NCBI GenBank assembly: GCA_035934555.1
Contig: DASYXT010000055.1
Span: 186,001-250,000 of the forward strand
Source: DASYXT01 sp035934555
GTDB lineage: Bacteria; Verrucomicrobiota; Verrucomicrobiia; Limisphaerales; UBA8199
DNA: 64,000 nucleotides
Direction of reading: 5' to 3'
Positions 8,850-17,230 of the stretch are shown one piece after another. The translations under genes and the position numbers were made by a program. Position 1 is the stretch's first letter. Every line of letters begins with the position of its first letter. Under the pieces are notes generated by a model. It worked only from the letters and a program-made list of their open reading frames with translations. It was not told where the DNA came from and did not search any database.

Positions 8850-11800
8850 ATGCATTTGACCGCCGCCCAACAGCAAGCCATCAGCGCGCGCGGCAACGTG
8901 CTCGTGATGGCAGGCGCCGGGACGGGCAAGACCCGCACGCTGGTCGAGCGTTGCTTGGATTGCCTGGTGCGGGAGCCGCGCGCCGGCTTAGACGAGCTAT
9001 TGGTCGTGACGTTTACCGAAGCTGCGGCAGCCGAAATGCGTCAGCGCATCCGCCAACGCTTGGAAGAGGAAACGCTGCGCCAGCCTGCCATTACCCACTG
9101 GCAGGAACAATTGGCACTCTTCGAATCGGCCCACATCGGCACTTTGCACAGCTTCTGCCTGCAGTTGGTGCGACAGCACTTTTATCAACTGGGACTGGAC
9201 CCGCAATTGACGGTTTTGCCGCAGGAAGAAGCCCGGTTGCTAGCCGATGAAACCTTGGATGGATTGTTGCAAAAATATTATGCCGGCCGCGACCCGGCCG
9301 CTGAGGGCGTCCAGCAACTGATTCATGCCCAGGGCGCAGGCTCGGATGACCGCATCCGGTCGTTGGTCCTGCGACTGCACGAGTATAGCCAAACGCTGCC
9401 CGATGCGGAGGGGTGGCTGGGCATGCAACTCGGCATGTTCCAGACACCCGAACCGAAGCAATGGCGCGCTTGGCTGAAGGACGGGATTGTCTCCTGGCGT
9501 CAGGAGTGGCTGGCGACGCTGGAGCGGTTCGCTCCAGGCAATCGGCTGGCGCACAACTGTATCCCGATACTCCAGCGCGTCACACAGCAGTCGGCTCAAG
9601 CCGAAATCGCCAAGGGCCTGGCTGAAATCTTGCAAGCGGAGAAAGATTTTCCGCGGGGGAACAAGGCGGCGCTGGCTAAACCTCTGAAGGAGCTGTTCGC
9701 AGACGCAGCGCTTCTGCTGTCGTTGATCGCGGTCCCGCAAGCGCTCGCGGAAGATTGGGATTGGGTGCGAGGTCAGATGGCCACACTACTGGAAATGGCG
9801 CGCCAGTTCAGCGCCGCGTTCCACGAGGCTAAACGGGAGCTGGGTGTCGTCGATTTCCACGACTTAGAGCAAGGCGCCCTCGAGTTGCTCTGGGACCGCC
9901 AAAAGGGTCAGCCAACCGCGATTGCCGAGCAATGGCGCCGCCAATTGCGCTTCATTTTCGTTGATGAATACCAGGACATCAACGCCGCGCAGGACAAAAT
10001 CATCGAGGCGCTTAGCCGCAGCGGCACGGAGGCCAATCGATTCCTGGTCGGCGACATCAAGCAGAGCATCTACCGCTTTCGTCTCGCCGATCCGTACATT
10101 TTCCAAGGGTATGTGCGGCAATGGCGCGACGGCTCTGGCCAGGTTATTCCGCTGGTCGATAATTTCCGCAGCCGGGAAGGGTTGTTGGAGTTCATTAATT
10201 CTCTTTTCGAACGGCTGATGCGGCCAAACCTGGGTGGCCTGGCCTACGATGAGGAGGCGCGGCTGCAGTTCGGCGCGGCAACGCAGCGACCGACCCTCGC
10301 GGCCAATGGCGAGCCCTGCGTGGAATGGCACATCCGGCTCAAGGTTGCGGACGACTCCGACGATGGCGAGGAGCCCGGCCTCGATGAGGTGCGGGAACTG
10401 CAGGAGGCGGAGAAGGAAGCCCGGTTGCTGGGCTTGCGGTTGCGCGAGTTACGCGGGCGGCGACACCCGGTTTGGGACGAAATGGCCAAAGCATTCCGGC
10501 CGGTGGAATGGAATGACATGGCGATTCTGTTGCGCGCACCCGGCGCCAAAGCGGAATCTTATGCAAAAGAGTTCTCCCGCCTGGGAATTCCGCTGCAGGT
10601 GACACGCGGCGGGTTTTATCGCAGCCTGGAAATCTCCGACCTGCTCAGTTTATTGCAGTTGCTCGATAACCCCCTGCAAGACATCCCGGCGCTCGCAGTG
10701 CTGCGTTCGCCACTCGTGGGCCTGTCGCTCGATGAACTCGCGCTCATCCGGCTGGCACTGAGCAAAGCGCATTTTTGGACGGCGTTGCTCCAGTGGGTCA
10801 AAGCCGAGCAGGCCAAAGCCAATGAGGGCGGGGAGGACGGCACGGAGGGAGCCGCGCCAACCGAGACGTGCGTGGACCGCGTGGCCCTGCTCCACAAGGT
10901 CTCTGGGTTCCTGGCGCGGTTTAACCGCTGGCGGCGCCTGGCGCGGCAGGTCTCGCTTTCGCGCTGTCTGGAGGCGGTGCTTGCCGAAACGCTGTATGCC
11001 GATTGGCTGCTCAGCCAACCGCAAGGGGCGCAACGTCATGCCAACGTGCAACGCCTATTGATTTTGGCTGAACAATTCGATCAATTCCAGCGCCAGGGGC
11101 TTTTTCGCTTCCTGCGATTCATCGAAGCGCAACAACGAGCCGAAGCCGAGCCGGAGGTGGCAGCGACCAGCCAGGAGAACGCCGTGCGCTTGATTAGCAT
11201 TCACCAGAGCAAGGGTCTGGAATTCCCCCTCGTCGCCGTCGCTGATCTGGGCAAACTTTTCAACACCTCGGACCTGCGCGAGCACATTATTCTGGATGAA
11301 CAGTTCGGCCTTTGTCCGAAGGTGAAACCGCCGCAGACCGGCAGACGATATCCCAGCCTGCCTTATTGGCTGGCGCGCCGTCACCAGGCTCGCGAGTTGC
11401 TCGGCGAGGAGTTGCGCCTGCTCTATGTCGCACTGACCCGCGCCTGCGACACCCTGGTGCTCAGTGCCAGCATCACGCCTGCTCAATTCGACAAGGTGTG
11501 GCGGCAAAGCGCGCAGCAAGCCACCCCGATGCTCAGCGCGAGAACGTATGCCGATTGGCTCGGAGTTTGGTTCGCTGAGGCCACCCGGACACACCAGAAG
11601 CAATTCATAGACGGACGCATTTCCGGCGAGAGCCGCCTGTTCCGCTGGACCGTCTATGATGACCACGCGGCGTTGCTCGACACCGCCGCGCCCGCCCCTC
11701 CTGCGCCCGCCCAAACCGGTCCCGCCAGCCATGCCCATGCCTGGCAAACCGTCCAACAGCGGCTTTTGTTTGTGTATCCTTTCCAGGCGGCCACACGCCA

Positions 11801-12476
11801 GCCCGCCAAAACCTCCGTTTCGGCTCTGCGCCGCCGCGCCGCCTCACATGACCCGGACGTCTCGCCGTTCCCCGTACCTCGAGGAATTCCGTCCTTATCG
11901 CAAGGATTCCAGCCGCGATTGCGCCGGCCGCGGACGAAACTCTCGGCGGCCGAAATCGGCACGGCCCATCATTTGTTCTTGCGGTTGCTTGATCTCGGTC
12001 GGGTGGCTACTGCCGCTGAGTTGCGTCGTCAGGCGGAAGCCTTCGAGAGTAAAGGCACGTTGGACACGGCGGAACTCAAGTGCCTCGAGTTCGACCGACT
12101 CGCGGCTTTTTGGGACTCGGACCTTGGGCGCAAGCTCCGGGCCCAAGCCCCGTTTATTCGGCGTGAGTTGCCATTCACGGCCCGCTTCCCCGCGAATGAG
12201 GTGGCGACTTTCTCGGGCGAAGTCCACGACCAGGCTCTGAACAATGAATTTGTCGTCGTGCAAGGTGTCGCTGACTTAGTGGTGCTATTGCCCGACCAAA
12301 CCTGGTTGTTGGACTTCAAGACCGACGAAATTGCGCCCGCGGCTCTCGAACATAAGACTCACCTCTATGCTCCGCAGCTCCAGCTTTACGCACGCGCACT
12401 GGCACAAATTTATCGCCGGCCGGTGACGCATTCCTGGTTGTATTTCCTCGCGCTTGGGACGGAAGTGGTTGTGTAG
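8850..12476 (+). CDS. AddA-like UvrD helicase with C-terminal nuclease domain
   Basis: A 1208-residue superfamily 1 helicase with a RecB-type nuclease, the architecture of AddA/RexA in double-strand-break end resection. Walker A is AGAGTGKT at residues 21-28, Walker B is DEYQD at 372-376, and QSKGLEFP and LRLLYVALTRACD are the motif V and VI regions. The nuclease shows EIGTAHHLFL and, near residue 1155, LLDFKTDE (PD-(D/E)XK core). AddA normally works with AddB, whose gene usually adjoins it; none is seen here. The ATG at 8850 leads straight into the Q-motif region (LTAAQQQAI). Whether this is a true AddA or another UvrD-nuclease needs phylogeny. Confidence 0.88.
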   Translation: MHLTAAQQQAISARGNVLVMAGAGTGKTRTLVERCLDCLVREPRAGLDELLVVTFTEAAAAEMRQRIRQRLEEETLRQPAITHWQEQLALFESAHIGTLHSFCLQLVRQHFYQLGLDPQLTVLPQEEARLLADETLDGLLQKYYAGRDPAAEGVQQLIHAQGAGSDDRIRSLVLRLHEYSQTLPDAEGWLGMQLGMFQTPEPKQWRAWLKDGIVSWRQEWLATLERFAPGNRLAHNCIPILQRVTQQSAQAEIAKGLAEILQAEKDFPRGNKAALAKPLKELFADAALLLSLIAVPQALAEDWDWVRGQMATLLEMARQFSAAFHEAKRELGVVDFHDLEQGALELLWDRQKGQPTAIAEQWRRQLRFIFVDEYQDINAAQDKIIEALSRSGTEANRFLVGDIKQSIYRFRLADPYIFQGYVRQWRDGSGQVIPLVDNFRSREGLLEFINSLFERLMRPNLGGLAYDEEARLQFGAATQRPTLAANGEPCVEWHIRLKVADDSDDGEEPGLDEVRELQEAEKEARLLGLRLRELRGRRHPVWDEMAKAFRPVEWNDMAILLRAPGAKAESYAKEFSRLGIPLQVTRGGFYRSLEISDLLSLLQLLDNPLQDIPALAVLRSPLVGLSLDELALIRLALSKAHFWTALLQWVKAEQAKANEGGEDGTEGAAPTETCVDRVALLHKVSGFLARFNRWRRLARQVSLSRCLEAVLAETLYADWLLSQPQGAQRHANVQRLLILAEQFDQFQRQGLFRFLRFIEAQQRAEAEPEVAATSQENAVRLISIHQSKGLEFPLVAVADLGKLFNTSDLREHIILDEQFGLCPKVKPPQTGRRYPSLPYWLARRHQARELLGEELRLLYVALTRACDTLVLSASITPAQFDKVWRQSAQQATPMLSARTYADWLGVWFAEATRTHQKQFIDGRISGESRLFRWTVYDDHAALLDTAAPAPPAPAQTGPASHAHAWQTVQQRLLFVYPFQAATRQPAKTSVSALRRRAASHDPDVSPFPVPRGIPSLSQGFQPRLRRPRTKLSAAEIGTAHHLFLRLLDLGRVATAAELRRQAEAFESKGTLDTAELKCLEFDRLAAFWDSDLGRKLRAQAPFIRRELPFTARFPANEVATFSGEVHDQALNNEFVVVQGVADLVVLLPDQTWLLDFKTDEIAPAALEHKTHLYAPQLQLYARALAQIYRRPVTHSWLYFLALGTEVVV

Positions 12477-12523
12477 CGGCACGCTGCTGCTGCGGCCGAC
12501 AACTTGAAGGGCCGCCGCTACAC
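12471..12523. terminator. Inverted repeat GTGTAGCGGC / GCCGCTACAC across the addA stop
   Basis: A perfect 10-bp inverted repeat, GTGTAGCGGC at 12471-12480 and GCCGCTACAC at 12514-12523. The left arm includes the helicase stop codon. There is no clear T-run, so it may be a dispersed palindrome as much as a terminator. A related GCTGTAGCGGCGGG occurs at about 26328. Confidence 0.5.
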
Positions 12524-12567
12524 CGTCACTCATTTGCGCCGTCGGGGTTTCTGATAAACACTGTCAG

Positions 12568-13851
12568 GTGCCCGAAAAGAATCCTCATATTGTGGTCCTG
12601 GGGGCAGGCTTTGGCGGATTGACCTTTTGCCAGGCTTTTCGCCATCCGGCGGCTCGCATCACACTCGTGGACCGAACCAACCACTACCTGTTCCAACCAC
12701 TGTTGTACCAGGTGGCCACCGCCGGGCTTTCGGCCCCGGAAATCGCCCAGCCCACTCGCGCCATTCTCGCCCATCGTCCAAACGTGTCTGTCCTGATGGA
12801 CTGTGTTGTGGGAGTCGATCTTGCACAGCGCCAGGTGCAATTGTCCGGTCGCATGTTGTCCTACGATTATCTGGTGCTGGCGCTGGGCGGCCGCACTTCG
12901 TACTTCGGACATCCGGAATGGGAGCAATTCGCGCCCGGCCTGAAAACTCTCGAAGACGCCCTGCGCATCCGCAGCCGGGTTTTGCTAGCATTCGAAAAAG
13001 CGGAAGACACCGACGATCGCGCGCAACGCGACAAACTGATGACGGTGGTGGTGGTTGGTGGCGGCCCGACCGGCCTCGAACTGGCCGGGGCCTTCGCCGA
13101 ACTGACGCGCACGGTTTTGAAGCGTGATTTTCGCCGCATCGATCCCACGCAGGCCCGCATCCTTTTGATTGAGGCGGCGTCACGCGTGTTGTCCAACTTC
13201 CCTCCGGACCTGTCTGCCAGCGCGTTGCGTCAGTTGGAACGGCTCGGCGTTCATGTGCGGACCTCGACGGCGGTGAAAGAGATTCGCCAGGGCGAGGTCG
13301 AGTTGGCCTCGGGCGAGCTCATTCGCGCGGAGAATATCCTGTGGGCGGCAGGTGTCGGCGCAGTGCCGCTAACCCAAAAACTCGGCGTCGAGTTGGATCG
13401 CGCCGGACGAGTGAAAGTCAGTCCGGACCTGAGCGTCCCGGGCCACCCCGAGGTTTTCGCGATTGGCGATTTGGCGCTGGTGCTACAGGCCGACGGCAAG
13501 CCCGTTCCCGGTGTATCGCCGGCTGCGATGCAGATGGCCCGCCACGTCGCCCGCATCATCGACCAGGAGCTAAAACATCCGGCAGGCGGCGCGCCACGCC
13601 CCTCGTTCAAGTACTGGGACCGCGGCACCATGGCGACAATTGGGCGGTCGGCTGCCGTGGCTTGGATCGGCAGGCTGCATTTCTCCGGGTTTGCCGCCTG
13701 GCTGGCCTGGCTGCTGGTGCACCTGGTATTCTTGCTCGGCTTTCGCAACCGCCTCGCGGTGCTGCTGCAATGGACCTATTCCTATTTCGCTTACAAACGC
13801 GGCGCGCGCATTATCACGACCTTGCCGAAAGGAGAGAGGTTTTCAACGTGA
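12568..13851 (+). CDS. ndh: Type II NADH dehydrogenase (NDH-2)
   Basis: A 427-residue single-subunit NADH:quinone oxidoreductase that does not pump protons. The FAD-binding fold opens with LGAGFGGL at residues 11-18, and the NADH-binding fold has VVVGGGPTGLELAG in the middle. IFAIGDLA-type flavin contact appears as EVFAIGDLAL. The HLFQPL-type quinone-site block is YLFQPLLYQVATAGLS. The C-terminal WLAWLLVHLVFLLGFRNR is the membrane-associated stretch. It starts with GTG at 12568. It is convergent with the methyltransferase/FAD gene. Membrane-peripheral on the cytoplasmic side by family knowledge. Confidence 0.93.
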   Translation: MPEKNPHIVVLGAGFGGLTFCQAFRHPAARITLVDRTNHYLFQPLLYQVATAGLSAPEIAQPTRAILAHRPNVSVLMDCVVGVDLAQRQVQLSGRMLSYDYLVLALGGRTSYFGHPEWEQFAPGLKTLEDALRIRSRVLLAFEKAEDTDDRAQRDKLMTVVVVGGGPTGLELAGAFAELTRTVLKRDFRRIDPTQARILLIEAASRVLSNFPPDLSASALRQLERLGVHVRTSTAVKEIRQGEVELASGELIRAENILWAAGVGAVPLTQKLGVELDRAGRVKVSPDLSVPGHPEVFAIGDLALVLQADGKPVPGVSPAAMQMARHVARIIDQELKHPAGGAPRPSFKYWDRGTMATIGRSAAVAWIGRLHFSGFAAWLAWLLVHLVFLLGFRNRLAVLLQWTYSYFAYKRGARIITTLPKGERFST

Positions 13852-13928
13852 GGAACGCAGCTTGCCACCCGCTGTATCGAAGGCTTCAAGTTTCCAAGCT
13901 GCAAACGCTTCGGGAATTGCCACGGCCT

Positions 13929-15782
13929 TCAACGGGTCCGCCCGTACAGCAGATCCCATATCCACTCTGAGCCGAGCGCCAGCCGTCCAAACGGGCTCCT
14001 ACCTAAGGACGAAAACATAAACCACTGCAGCGAGCGTGCCCAGGCGAGGCGCTGGGCAAATTGCTCGTCGCATTCTCGGGCGATTCCAGCCCGCGCCTCG
14101 GCCCAGGAGAGCTCGCCACGACTCCAGGCCGCAACAGGTTCTATTGCCAATTCGGCGGCCTCGAATGCCATCGACATGCCGTTACCGGTCACAGGCGGGA
14201 TCATCGTTAGCGCATCGCCTACACAACAATCCTCCCGGCTGGCAGCGCGCTGGGGCCGCAACCCCAACCCTGCAACCGAGCGCAAAGAATGCTCAAGGAA
14301 TTGTGCCGACCCAAGCCGGTCGGCCAAAACCGTTCCCGGCGGACCGGCCAGGAGTTCTCGTGATGAAAATCCGCCTTCGCCCTGGCCTGGCAGCCGGCGG
14401 AACAGGCCGCACACGTTTACCTTTTCCTCGTCCAAACGGCACAGACCCACGTAACCATCTGCCCGGCAGTGCACCTCCAAATCGGCAGCTAGCGCGACTT
14501 TTTCGGCGTGGACCTTGAGCCCCAGCCAGCGCCAGCCGTTCTCAACCGGAGTTGCGCGCCGGCCGCACGCATTCACCACCCCTTCCTGGGTAGCATCGCC
14601 TCGCCAGCGCACCCCGGCTCGCAATTCCCCGCCGGCCCGCACGAACAGATCCGCCAGTGCCGCGTCCAAGTGGTATCGCGAGATGCACAGTGCAGGATGC
14701 GCCAGCGGCCGCGCAGACGAGCAATATGGACCCAGGAAAAACGCAGCACTATGCGCGAACCGCGCTCCGGCGTGGAGAATCGGCTCCTCCAATCCGAGTC
14801 TCGCCAGCACTCCTTGGCCTCGTCCGCTAATGAATTCGCCACACACGCGATGACGCGGATATTGGCCCGCCTCCCAGAGGATGACCGGAATGTCCGCGCG
14901 CCGCAGCCCAATCCCCAGCGTCAATCCCGCCAAACCGCCGCCGACAATTGTCACACTGCGCGGAGCGCGGACTTTAGCTTTAGTCCGCAGCAAAGTGCAC
15001 TCATTGAGCCCTCGTGCAGAACCGGGCACCTCTGCCATGAAGGGCAACGGTTTCTGCTCGGGGAGTTCAGCGAGGTTCGAATCTTTGTGCGCCATGCGAC
15101 GTTGGGCAACGAACAGGTGTCCGAAAAGCCCGGCGCGGCTTTCGCGCATCTGCCACCGCGCCGACTCCGGCCAAAGCCGGGTTAACTCGAAGCCCGAAAA
15201 GCCGGCACGAACGCTAGTCGGCGCATCGTGCCGCGTGACCCCATTGCACCCAATAAGCCCCACAAGGCGGCTAAAGACCAGGCCCGGAACACACCGGCGC
15301 GGTTCCAACGCAATGAAGGCTGCCGCGCGAGCGGCCACGAGCGCCAGAAGATTTTGCAATTGTGGCTCCGCGAAATGATGCAAAAACAAATTGGCGAAGA
15401 TGACATCGCGCTCTGCGGCAACCTGGCCGCGGAGCCACTCGAATGCATCGCTCACAATCAATTCGGGCTTCCAACCTTGCGCCGCGAGGGCCGCCCGCGT
15501 CGATCCTGAGACTAGATGCTGACGATCGACGGCGACGACATGAAGGCCGGGCCAGGCAGGCGCCAGTCGGCGGCTGATCTCCAACAGCATTTGCCCGTCT
15601 CCCGCGCCCAGCTCAATCAATCGCCCCGGGGCTCCTGAAGCGCAAACTTCCCGGAGCACCCGCATCAGTATTGTCGCGCTTCCCATCCACGCGTTGAGCC
15701 GCCGCAAGTCGCGCCGTGACCCTTGGGCGCGCGGGTCGCTCGCCGGCAAGTGATCGAGCCATTCGGGTTCGACCTTCCTCAT
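13929..15782 (-). CDS. Fusion of SAM methyltransferase and FAD-dependent oxidoreductase, polyketide tailoring
   Basis: 617 residues from the ATG at 15782, which overlaps the upstream polyketide synthase stop as ATGA. Residues 1-230 are a class I methyltransferase (LIELGAGDGQ at 55-64, FANLFLHHF later). Residues 276-617 are an FAD oxidoreductase of the geranylgeranyl-reductase/hydroxylase type: VTIVGGGLAGLTLG at 277-290, RHRVCGEFIS, and GDALTMIPPVTGNGMSMAFE near the end. The linker at residues 263-274 (TLLRTKAKVRAP) is the translation of a REP-like element (14962-14995), so the fusion may have arisen when the element joined two adjacent genes. Type III PKS operons with separate methyltransferase and FAD hydroxylase genes (SrsABC in Streptomyces griseus) make methylated phenolic lipids and quinones. 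The substrate here is unknown. Confidence 0.85.
   Translation of the reverse strand: MRKVEPEWLDHLPASDPRAQGSRRDLRRLNAWMGSATILMRVLREVCASGAPGRLIELGAGDGQMLLEISRRLAPAWPGLHVVAVDRQHLVSGSTRAALAAQGWKPELIVSDAFEWLRGQVAAERDVIFANLFLHHFAEPQLQNLLALVAARAAAFIALEPRRCVPGLVFSRLVGLIGCNGVTRHDAPTSVRAGFSGFELTRLWPESARWQMRESRAGLFGHLFVAQRRMAHKDSNLAELPEQKPLPFMAEVPGSARGLNECTLLRTKAKVRAPRSVTIVGGGLAGLTLGIGLRRADIPVILWEAGQYPRHRVCGEFISGRGQGVLARLGLEEPILHAGARFAHSAAFFLGPYCSSARPLAHPALCISRYHLDAALADLFVRAGGELRAGVRWRGDATQEGVVNACGRRATPVENGWRWLGLKVHAEKVALAADLEVHCRADGYVGLCRLDEEKVNVCGLFRRLPGQGEGGFSSRELLAGPPGTVLADRLGSAQFLEHSLRSVAGLGLRPQRAASREDCCVGDALTMIPPVTGNGMSMAFEAAELAIEPVAAWSRGELSWAEARAGIARECDEQFAQRLAWARSLQWFMFSSLGRSPFGRLALGSEWIWDLLYGRTR
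14962..14995. repeat. REP-like element family 1 inside a coding sequence
   Basis: GGAGCGCGGACTTTAG is followed by CTTTAGTCCGCAGCA, with arms able to pair around a short core. The copies at 3150-3177 and 46756-46837 are intergenic, whereas this one is translated as the linker of the methyltransferase/FAD fusion without breaking the frame. Confidence 0.8.
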
Positions 15783-16834
15783 TCCACCTCCAGCAACGCT
15801 CCGTGGCCGCTGAAACCGGCTCCAAACGAAGCCAGCCACCAGTAACCGCCCGGAGCGGTGTCGGCCAGGGCGGTTTGCAACACAAAGAAGACCGACGAAC
15901 TACTCAGGTTGCCATACTCCGCAAGCACCGCCTCGCTCCAACGCAGGTCACGTTCACTCAGCTCAAGCCGCGTCCGCAACGCCGTCAGCACGTCGCGCCC
16001 ACCGGGATGCAGCACCCATCCGGTCAACTGCTCTCGCCCAAAGTCGGCTCGGCTCAGCACGTCGCCGAGAACCTGATGCGCCAGCGTTGCCGCGCGACTG
16101 GGCACCTCGGGCGTCAGCAGGTTGCGCAGCATCCCAGCCTGATGCTCGAAGCGGAGCAGGTCCCTTTGCGAGGGGTCGAGCCGCGAGCCGCTCATCCGCC
16201 AGCGAATCCGCCGGTTGCCATTCGGCTGCGCAGCCAGCACCGCCGCCCCGGCGCCATCGCCAAACAAACACGCGCTAATCAGCACGCCGGGATCGTCGTC
16301 CCAAAACAGCGCCGCGCTGCAAATCTCGACACAAACAGACAGCACGCACCCGGCGCGGCCGGAAGCCAGTAGCGCCTCGGCGGCGCGCAGGTTCGGCACC
16401 GCGGCGCCGCAGCCTTGCCCCACCAGGTCCAGCGCCAACACCTCCGGGCGGCAACCGAGCGCTTCGGCCACGTAACTGGTTAGCCCGGGACATAAATAAC
16501 CGGTGCAGGTGCTGATCAGCAGCGCGTCCAATTCGGGCGCGGTGCGGTGCGCATCAGCCAGCGCTCGCTGTGCGGCCTGCGCCGCCAGCGCCGGCGCGTG
16601 GTGCGCAAAACGCTGTTGCAAAATTTCCGGGGTGAGCTCGAAGGCCTGGGCGAGCGGCTCAAGGGACAGGCGGCGCGCCACAATGCCGTTTTTCCCGCTG
16701 AGCACTTTGCGCAGCAGCGCTTGTGAACGCGCCGATAGCCGCGCAAATTGCGGCGCGTGCTGCACGGCTTCCCAGCACTCCTGTTGCGTGTAGCGCCGCG
16801 CCGGCGTCGCTGTCCCCAATCCCACGATGAACAT
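15779..16834 (-). CDS. Type III polyketide synthase (chalcone/alkylresorcinol synthase family)
   Basis: 351 residues, the normal size of a homodimeric type III PKS that extends an acyl-CoA with malonyl-CoA and cyclises the chain. The catalytic triad is visible: C142 in LVGQGCGAAVPNL, H276 in GWVLHPGGRD and N309 in EYGNLSSSSV. The C-terminal GFGPG-type loop reads ASFGAGFSGHGALLE. The stop overlaps the tailoring gene by four bases, so the two are co-translated. By analogy with SrsA/BpsA-type operons the likely product is an alkylpyrone or alkylresorcinol-derived phenolic lipid; the starter unit cannot be read from the sequence. Transcription begins in the shared 216-bp gap with the kdp operon. 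Confidence 0.92.
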   Translation of the reverse strand: MFIVGLGTATPARRYTQQECWEAVQHAPQFARLSARSQALLRKVLSGKNGIVARRLSLEPLAQAFELTPEILQQRFAHHAPALAAQAAQRALADAHRTAPELDALLISTCTGYLCPGLTSYVAEALGCRPEVLALDLVGQGCGAAVPNLRAAEALLASGRAGCVLSVCVEICSAALFWDDDPGVLISACLFGDGAGAAVLAAQPNGNRRIRWRMSGSRLDPSQRDLLRFEHQAGMLRNLLTPEVPSRAATLAHQVLGDVLSRADFGREQLTGWVLHPGGRDVLTALRTRLELSERDLRWSEAVLAEYGNLSSSSVFFVLQTALADTAPGGYWWLASFGAGFSGHGALLEVE

Positions 16835-17014
16835 TGGACAAAGTAGCCTGAGTCAGCGCGAGCGCCAATTCATGAAAGCTGGGGTAGGGACCGAAGGAGG
16901 AAAGCATGCACCTGTTGCTCGCTCCGCAGGCGATATCCATGGCGGTGGCATATGGCGCGTTAACACGTTTTTTATGCTCTAAGGCTGCCTTTTGATTACC
17001 GCCTTGCGCCCATC

Positions 17015-17031
17015 CGCGGCAAAGTGCCGCG
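17015..17031 (+). promoter_or_regulatory. Short hairpin in the kdp leader
   Basis: CGCGGCA / TGCCGCG form a perfect 7-bp stem with a 3-nt loop, 20 bp before the first small kdp reading frame. It could influence translation or early termination. No c-di-AMP (ydaO) riboswitch consensus is recognised. Low-level evidence only. Confidence 0.35.
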
Positions 17032-17050
17032 ACGGTTGAATGAGCAAAAT

Positions 17051-17134
17051 ATGAACGACCTGATGTTTATCGCGACAATGGTGCTGTTCTTCGTGGTTTG
17101 CGCGTTTTACACGCGTTTCTGCGAGAAACTGTGA
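17051..17134 (+). CDS. 27-residue single-span membrane micropeptide ahead of kdpF
   Basis: The frame reads MNDLMFIATMVLFFVVCAFY then TRFCEKL, one hydrophobic helix (about residues 5-20) with a short charged tail. It is too short for ordinary gene callers. It ends 3 bp before the kdpF ATG and is preceded by the AT-rich AGCAAAAT. From memory, small ORFs with an FF...Y...C-E/D-R/K-L tail precede kdp genes in other phyla; I could not check this. A role as an extra Kdp accessory peptide is inference from position. Confidence 0.6.
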   Translation: MNDLMFIATMVLFFVVCAFYTRFCEKL

Positions 17135-17137
17135 TTT

Positions 17138-17221
17138 ATGGAAAACCTCATTGTGGGAATCGTGTCCCTGTTACTGTTCATTTATCTGTTCGTGGCGATG
17201 ATTCGCCCGGAGAAATTCTGA
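17138..17221 (+). CDS. kdpF: Potassium-transporting ATPase subunit KdpF
   Basis: A 27-residue single-span peptide (MENLIVGIVSLLLFIYLFVA, then MIRPEKF). Length, the central helix and the RPE-F ending match KdpF, the lipid-like stabiliser of the KdpFABC complex. It lies 9 bp before kdpA, its usual place. Confidence 0.85.
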   Translation: MENLIVGIVSLLLFIYLFVAMIRPEKF

Positions 17222-17230
17222 CCACCCTAT

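Noticed and set aside
16835..17050. ydaO-type c-di-AMP riboswitch before kdp
   Set aside because: Only a 7-bp hairpin is visible; the conserved ydaO sequence elements are not recognised.
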